A DNA stretch of 64,000 bases from JACQFZ01 sp041485885 (GTDB lineage: Bacteria; Pseudomonadota; Gammaproteobacteria; Acidiferrobacterales; Sulfurifustaceae). Location of the stretch: contig JBGPKL010000001.1 of NCBI GenBank assembly GCA_041485885.1, positions 147,402 to 211,401 of the forward strand, given 5' to 3'. The translations under genes were made by a program, and so were the position numbers. The notes beneath the pieces were generated by a model. It made no database searches and had not been told where the DNA came from. It was given only the letters and a program-made list of their open reading frames with translations. Positions 61,553 to 64,000 of the stretch are shown in pieces (position 1 is the first letter of the stretch; each line of letters opens with the position of its first letter).

Positions 61553-63271
61553 CTATGGAGTAGTCGCACCCCGCAGAGCAGCGGCCAAACAGCTAAGAAA
61601 GGACTGCTTCACCTCCGGCCCGGCTTTAGTATAAGCCCGGTTAGCGCCACTAATCACCGCGAGCACCGATGCGGTCACGATGTTGGGATGCATGCCCACA
61701 CCAAACGTTGAGCCCGGCACACCGTCGACACCGATCTCGACGAACGCAATCGCCGTCGCGTCGGAACCGCTGCCGGTCGACCGCTCCTCGTAGCTCTGCG
61801 CGCGCACGTTGACGCCTAGCGCATCAAGTAGCGCGTCGATCGGGCCGTTGCCTTCGCCGCGGCGGGTAACAATCTTGCCGAAGCGCTTGACCGTGAGGTT
61901 CACGCCCTGGTGCTCGCCTTGCTCGAACAGGTGATACTCGACGAATTCGATCGGCATCGCTACGCGCAAGTACTCCTGCTCGAAAAGTTTATAGATGTCC
62001 TCGGCTAACAGTTCGCGGCCGGTGTCGTCGGTGACGCGTTGCACGGCGGCGCTGAACTCGACTTGTAAACGGCGCGGCAGCACGAGGTTGTAGCGCGATT
62101 CGAGTAGGTAGGCGATGCCGCCTTTGCCCGACTGGCTGTTCACGCGGATGATCGAGTCGTACGTGCGGCCGAGGTCGGCGGGGTCGATGGGGAGGTAGGG
62201 GACTTCCCAGATCGCGTCGGGGCGCTGCGCGGCCATGCCTTTCTTGATCGCGTCTTGATGCGAGCCGGAGAACGCGGTGAAGACGAGGTCGCCCACGTAC
62301 GGATGGCGCGGGTGGATCGGGAGCTGGTTGCACTCCTCGACGGTGCGCGCGACGGCGTTGATGTCGGAAAAATCGAGGCCGGGGTGGACGCCCTGAGTGT
62401 AGAGATTGAGCGCGAGCGTGACGATGTCGACGTTGCCGGTGCGCTCGCCGTTGCCGAAGAGGCAGCCTTCGATCCGCTCGGCGCCGGCCATGAGCGCGAG
62501 TTCGGTGGCGGCGACGGCGCAGCCGCGGTCGTTGTGCGGATGCACGCTCAGCACGACCGAGTCGCGCCGGGCGAGATGCCGGCTCATCCACTCGATCTGA
62601 TCGGCGTAGACGTTCGGCGTCGTGACTTCGACCGTCGCGGGTAGATTGAGGATCGCTTTGCGCACGGGCGTGGGCTGCCACACGTCGGTGACGGCGTCGC
62701 AGATATCGCGGGCGAACTCCAGCTCGGTAGCGGTGAAAGTTTCCGGGCTGTACTCGAAGCGCCAGTCGGTTTGTGGCTGCTCGGCGGCGAGCGCTTTGAT
62801 CAGGCGCGCCGACTGCACGGCGACGTCGATCACGCCCGCTTTGTCCAAATTGAACACGATGCGGCGGAACGTCGGCGCGGTCGCGTTGTACAAGTGCACG
62901 ATCGCGCGCTTCGCGCCGCGCAGCGACTCCATCGTGCGCCGGATCAACTCCTCGCGCGCTTGCGTTAGCACGATGATGGTGACGTCGTCCGGAATGTGGC
63001 CGCTCTCGATCAGCTCGCGCGTGAAATCGAAATCGGTCTGCGACGCCGCGGGGAAAGAGACTTCGATCTCCTTGAAGCCGACGGCGACGAGCGTCTTGAA
63101 CATGCGCATCTTGCGCGCGGCGTTCATCGGCTCGAACAACGCCTGGTTGCCGTCGCGCAGGTCGGTGCTCATCCAGATCGGCGGGCGCTCGATGATTTGG
63201 TTCGGCCACGTGCGGTCGGTGAGCCCGACCGGCGGGAAGGGACGGTACTTATTTGTGGGTTGCTTCAACAT
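61553..63271 (-). CDS. leuA: 2-isopropylmalate synthase
   Basis: A 572-residue first committed enzyme of leucine synthesis, condensing acetyl-CoA with 2-ketoisovalerate. It belongs to the longer form of the family with the N-terminus NKYRPFPPVGLTDRTWPNQ. The metal site is MSTDLRDGNQALFEPM, SVHPHNDRGCAVA is a further metal-ligand segment, and NGERTGNVDIV and the C-terminal regulatory domain (GVHQ-like, with feedback by leucine) follow. ATG 63271 is the family start, with GGAGA about eight bases upstream. An upstream ORF with leucine codons ends across this start codon. Confidence 0.95.
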   Translation of the reverse strand: MLKQPTNKYRPFPPVGLTDRTWPNQIIERPPIWMSTDLRDGNQALFEPMNAARKMRMFKTLVAVGFKEIEVSFPAASQTDFDFTRELIESGHIPDDVTIIVLTQAREELIRRTMESLRGAKRAIVHLYNATAPTFRRIVFNLDKAGVIDVAVQSARLIKALAAEQPQTDWRFEYSPETFTATELEFARDICDAVTDVWQPTPVRKAILNLPATVEVTTPNVYADQIEWMSRHLARRDSVVLSVHPHNDRGCAVAATELALMAGAERIEGCLFGNGERTGNVDIVTLALNLYTQGVHPGLDFSDINAVARTVEECNQLPIHPRHPYVGDLVFTAFSGSHQDAIKKGMAAQRPDAIWEVPYLPIDPADLGRTYDSIIRVNSQSGKGGIAYLLESRYNLVLPRRLQVEFSAAVQRVTDDTGRELLAEDIYKLFEQEYLRVAMPIEFVEYHLFEQGEHQGVNLTVKRFGKIVTRRGEGNGPIDALLDALGVNVRAQSYEERSTGSGSDATAIAFVEIGVDGVPGSTFGVGMHPNIVTASVLAVISGANRAYTKAGPEVKQSFLSCLAAALRGATTP

Positions 63272-63420
63272 CGTCGTTGTCTCCAATGCGTTCGGTGTCG
63301 GGTAAAGCCCAAGGTGGCCGGGAGTCGGGCGCGATGCGGGCCGCCAGGCAGCCACGAGCTCGTGGCCTGGCGGCCGAGTTGCAGTCGAAGCAGGAAATGC
63401 GAGTTAAGTGGGTATTGCAT
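63265..63420 (-). CDS. Upstream ORF of leuA, candidate leader peptide (51 codons)
   Basis: It starts at ATG 63420 with GGAGG (complement of 63426-63430) five bases upstream. It encodes MQYPLNSHFLLRLQLGRQ and 33 further residues. Leucine is found at positions 5, 10, 11, 13 and 15. Its TGA stop (63265-63267) lies inside the first codons of leuA, so the two frames overlap. It could be a leader peptide that senses leucine supply, or it could couple translation to leuA. A strong hairpin (63339-63375) lies in its middle. Confidence 0.6.
   Translation of the reverse strand: MQYPLNSHFLLRLQLGRQATSSWLPGGPHRARLPATLGFTRHRTHWRQRRC
63339..63375. promoter_or_regulatory. Long hairpin in the leuA leader
   Basis: A nine-base outer stem (GGCCGCCAG at 63339-63347 with CTGGCGGCC at 63367-63375), a three-base bulge, and a 16-base inner palindrome centred on GAGCTC (63351-63366). 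It lies downstream of the leucine codons of the upstream ORF. No T-run follows, so it is not a plain terminator. Confidence 0.55.
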
Positions 63421-63605
63421 GAGAACCTCCACGAGAAGCGTGGACGCACGCGAAAACGCTGCGCGCCTTGCAGCGGGCGGCGGATAAGAACGAAGGGATC
63501 GGGTGAGTGTTAAGCGCGCGCGAAGCGCGCCAGAAGCAACCACAGCGCGGCGAAAGCTGTGGCTCGCGAAACGAAAGTGTTCGAGTAAGCGGACATGGGA
63601 AGTGG

Positions 63606-63635
63606 ACTATGCCGGAGAGGGTTTGCCGGTGTCAA
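63606..63635 (-). promoter_or_regulatory. Possible leuA promoter
   Basis: On the minus strand TTGACA (complement of 63630-63635) is followed after 18 bases by CATAGT (complement of 63606-63611), four of six bases of a -10 consensus. It would give a leader of about 180 bases before the upstream ORF. This is the best candidate I see, not proven. Confidence 0.35.
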
Positions 63636-63701
63636 GCGATCGTTCGATGAGTTTGATCGCCGCTCCCTCGAAAGGGGACTCCCGCTCCACTTCGTTCTTT
63701 A

Positions 63702-63736
63702 ATTCCTGGATTCCCGCTTGTGCGGGAATGACGAGT
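63702..63736. repeat. Short palindromic repeat (GGATTCCCGC...GCGGGAATGAC)
   Basis: TTCCCGC (63711-63717) pairs with GCGGGAA (63722-63728) around a four-base spacer, followed by TGACG. This is a frequent dispersed element in proteobacteria. A second, inverted and truncated copy lies at 63846-63863. Confidence 0.75.
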
Positions 63737-63845
63737 GATGTTTGAATTTGATCTCGTTGATCGAGTCGTGGTTGCATGCGTGCTCTAATCGATGGTCGCT
63801 CCGCGCGGCGGCTGCCTTAAGGAAGCTCTGATCAATTGCAAAGTT

Positions 63846-63863
63846 GTCATTCCCGCGAAAGCG
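63846..63863. repeat. Truncated inverted copy of the palindromic repeat
   Basis: GTCATTCCCGCGAAAGCG is the left part of the same element in the opposite orientation, cut after GCG instead of continuing with GGAATGAC. The loss of the second arm here suggests a junction created by an insertion or deletion. Confidence 0.65.
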
Positions 63864-63969
63864 CACTACTGTCCGGAATATTTTTGCGAAACGATGAAAA
63901 GAGGTTGCGAATCTCGGTGTTTTGGGTGAAAACCCTGAGCGCCAACTCAACAGTCGAGATCCACAACCC

Positions 63970-64000
63970 ATGTACAGCATAAGCCGTTTTCAAGAACTGA
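63970..64000 (+). CDS. Start of a possible IS4-type transposase gene, cut by the window edge
   Basis: ATG 63970 opens a frame MYSISRFQEL that runs off the window. It resembles the N-terminus of IS4-like transposases with a DUF4372-type domain, which begin with a similar S/RFQ(E/Q)L motif. Only ten codons are visible, so this rests on pattern alone. The upstream 150 bases (63819-63969) hold no gene and could be the left end of the element. Confidence 0.45.
   Translation, partial: MYSISRFQEL

Larger units (their letters stand above)
63421..63969. other. leuA upstream region and start of a mobile-element-like stretch, about 550 bases
   Basis: Besides the possible promoter it has several GC-rich hairpins (for example 63457-63475, CGCTGC/GCAGCG, followed by TTTT on the minus strand) that could form attenuator structures. 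Its right part carries two short palindromic repeats, listed separately. I see no gene between the promoter and 63969. Confidence 0.55.

Noticed and set aside
61989..63209. A 406-codon frame inside leuA on the same strand
   Set aside because: It is an out-of-frame shadow of leuA, extremely rich in Arg and His, with no start signal.
63699..63980. A 93-codon minus-strand frame near the right edge
   Set aside because: It reads through palindromic repeat sequence, has no ribosome-binding site and no protein-like features.

Overview
This is a GC-rich (about 60% by eye) chromosomal window from a gammaproteobacterium. The strongest evidence is gene order. A cutA-dsbD-aroQ-accB-accC-prmA-(zinc-ribbon)-dusB-fis-purH-purD block beside groES-groEL, a trxA-rho pair divergent from rhlB, and a glnE-ilvE pair are all arranged as I know them from Pseudomonas-like and related gammaproteobacteria. 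I cannot name the genus. Almost all of the window is housekeeping sequence; accessory and decaying material is concentrated in the last 10 kb.

Layout. 1-13 kb: the 3' end of a FadJ-type beta-oxidation enzyme, an acyl-CoA ligase, prmB, an MFS carrier, malic enzyme, an M48 protease and a secreted nuclease, rpmE, rho, trxA and rhlB. 12.6-18.5 kb: two methionine-salvage genes (mtnD, mtnB; no mtnC seen), an NfeD protease with its slipin partner, a YciA thioesterase, and a membrane-tethered response regulator with an OmpA-like C-terminus. 18.5-32.3 kb: a long minus-strand block for haem (hemF), tRNA modification (tsaC, dusB), purines (purE, purD, purH), fatty-acid initiation (accB, accC), aroQ, prmA, fis, dsbD and cutA. 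32.4-34.7 kb: groES-groEL with a CIRCE operator, a sigma70-like promoter and a clear terminator. 34.7-45.4 kb: an O-methyltransferase, glnE, ilvE, a zinc-finger protein, a YkgJ protein, a P-loop ATPase coupled to metA, two secreted orphans, a threonine dehydratase-like enzyme and a 56-residue membrane protein. 45.4-54.2 kb: pdxH, a chemoreceptor with a C-terminal cache-like domain, a BPSS1780 membrane protein, recQ, a secreted methyltransferase, a DUF2157/DUF4824-like pair and a HExxH protein. 54.4-64 kb: a membrane protein/hydrolase pair, a frameshifted AEC transporter, a lipoprotein gene broken by two in-frame stops, an AT-richer three-gene island with a TIGR04255-type protein, leuA with a leucine-containing upstream ORF, and the probable edge of an IS4-type element.

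The most unusual items are: the three-gene TIGR04255-type island (59664-61418); the leuA upstream ORF whose stop overlaps the leuA start (63265-63420); two equally good ribosome-binding sites and starts for groES; the REC-TM-OmpA-like protein; the lipoprotein gene with two TAA codons in an otherwise intact frame; and two families of dispersed palindromic repeats, one of which has become part of the DusB C-terminus. I saw no CRISPR array, rRNA, tRNA or complete prophage. All family assignments come from reading the sequence and from memory; no database search was run.
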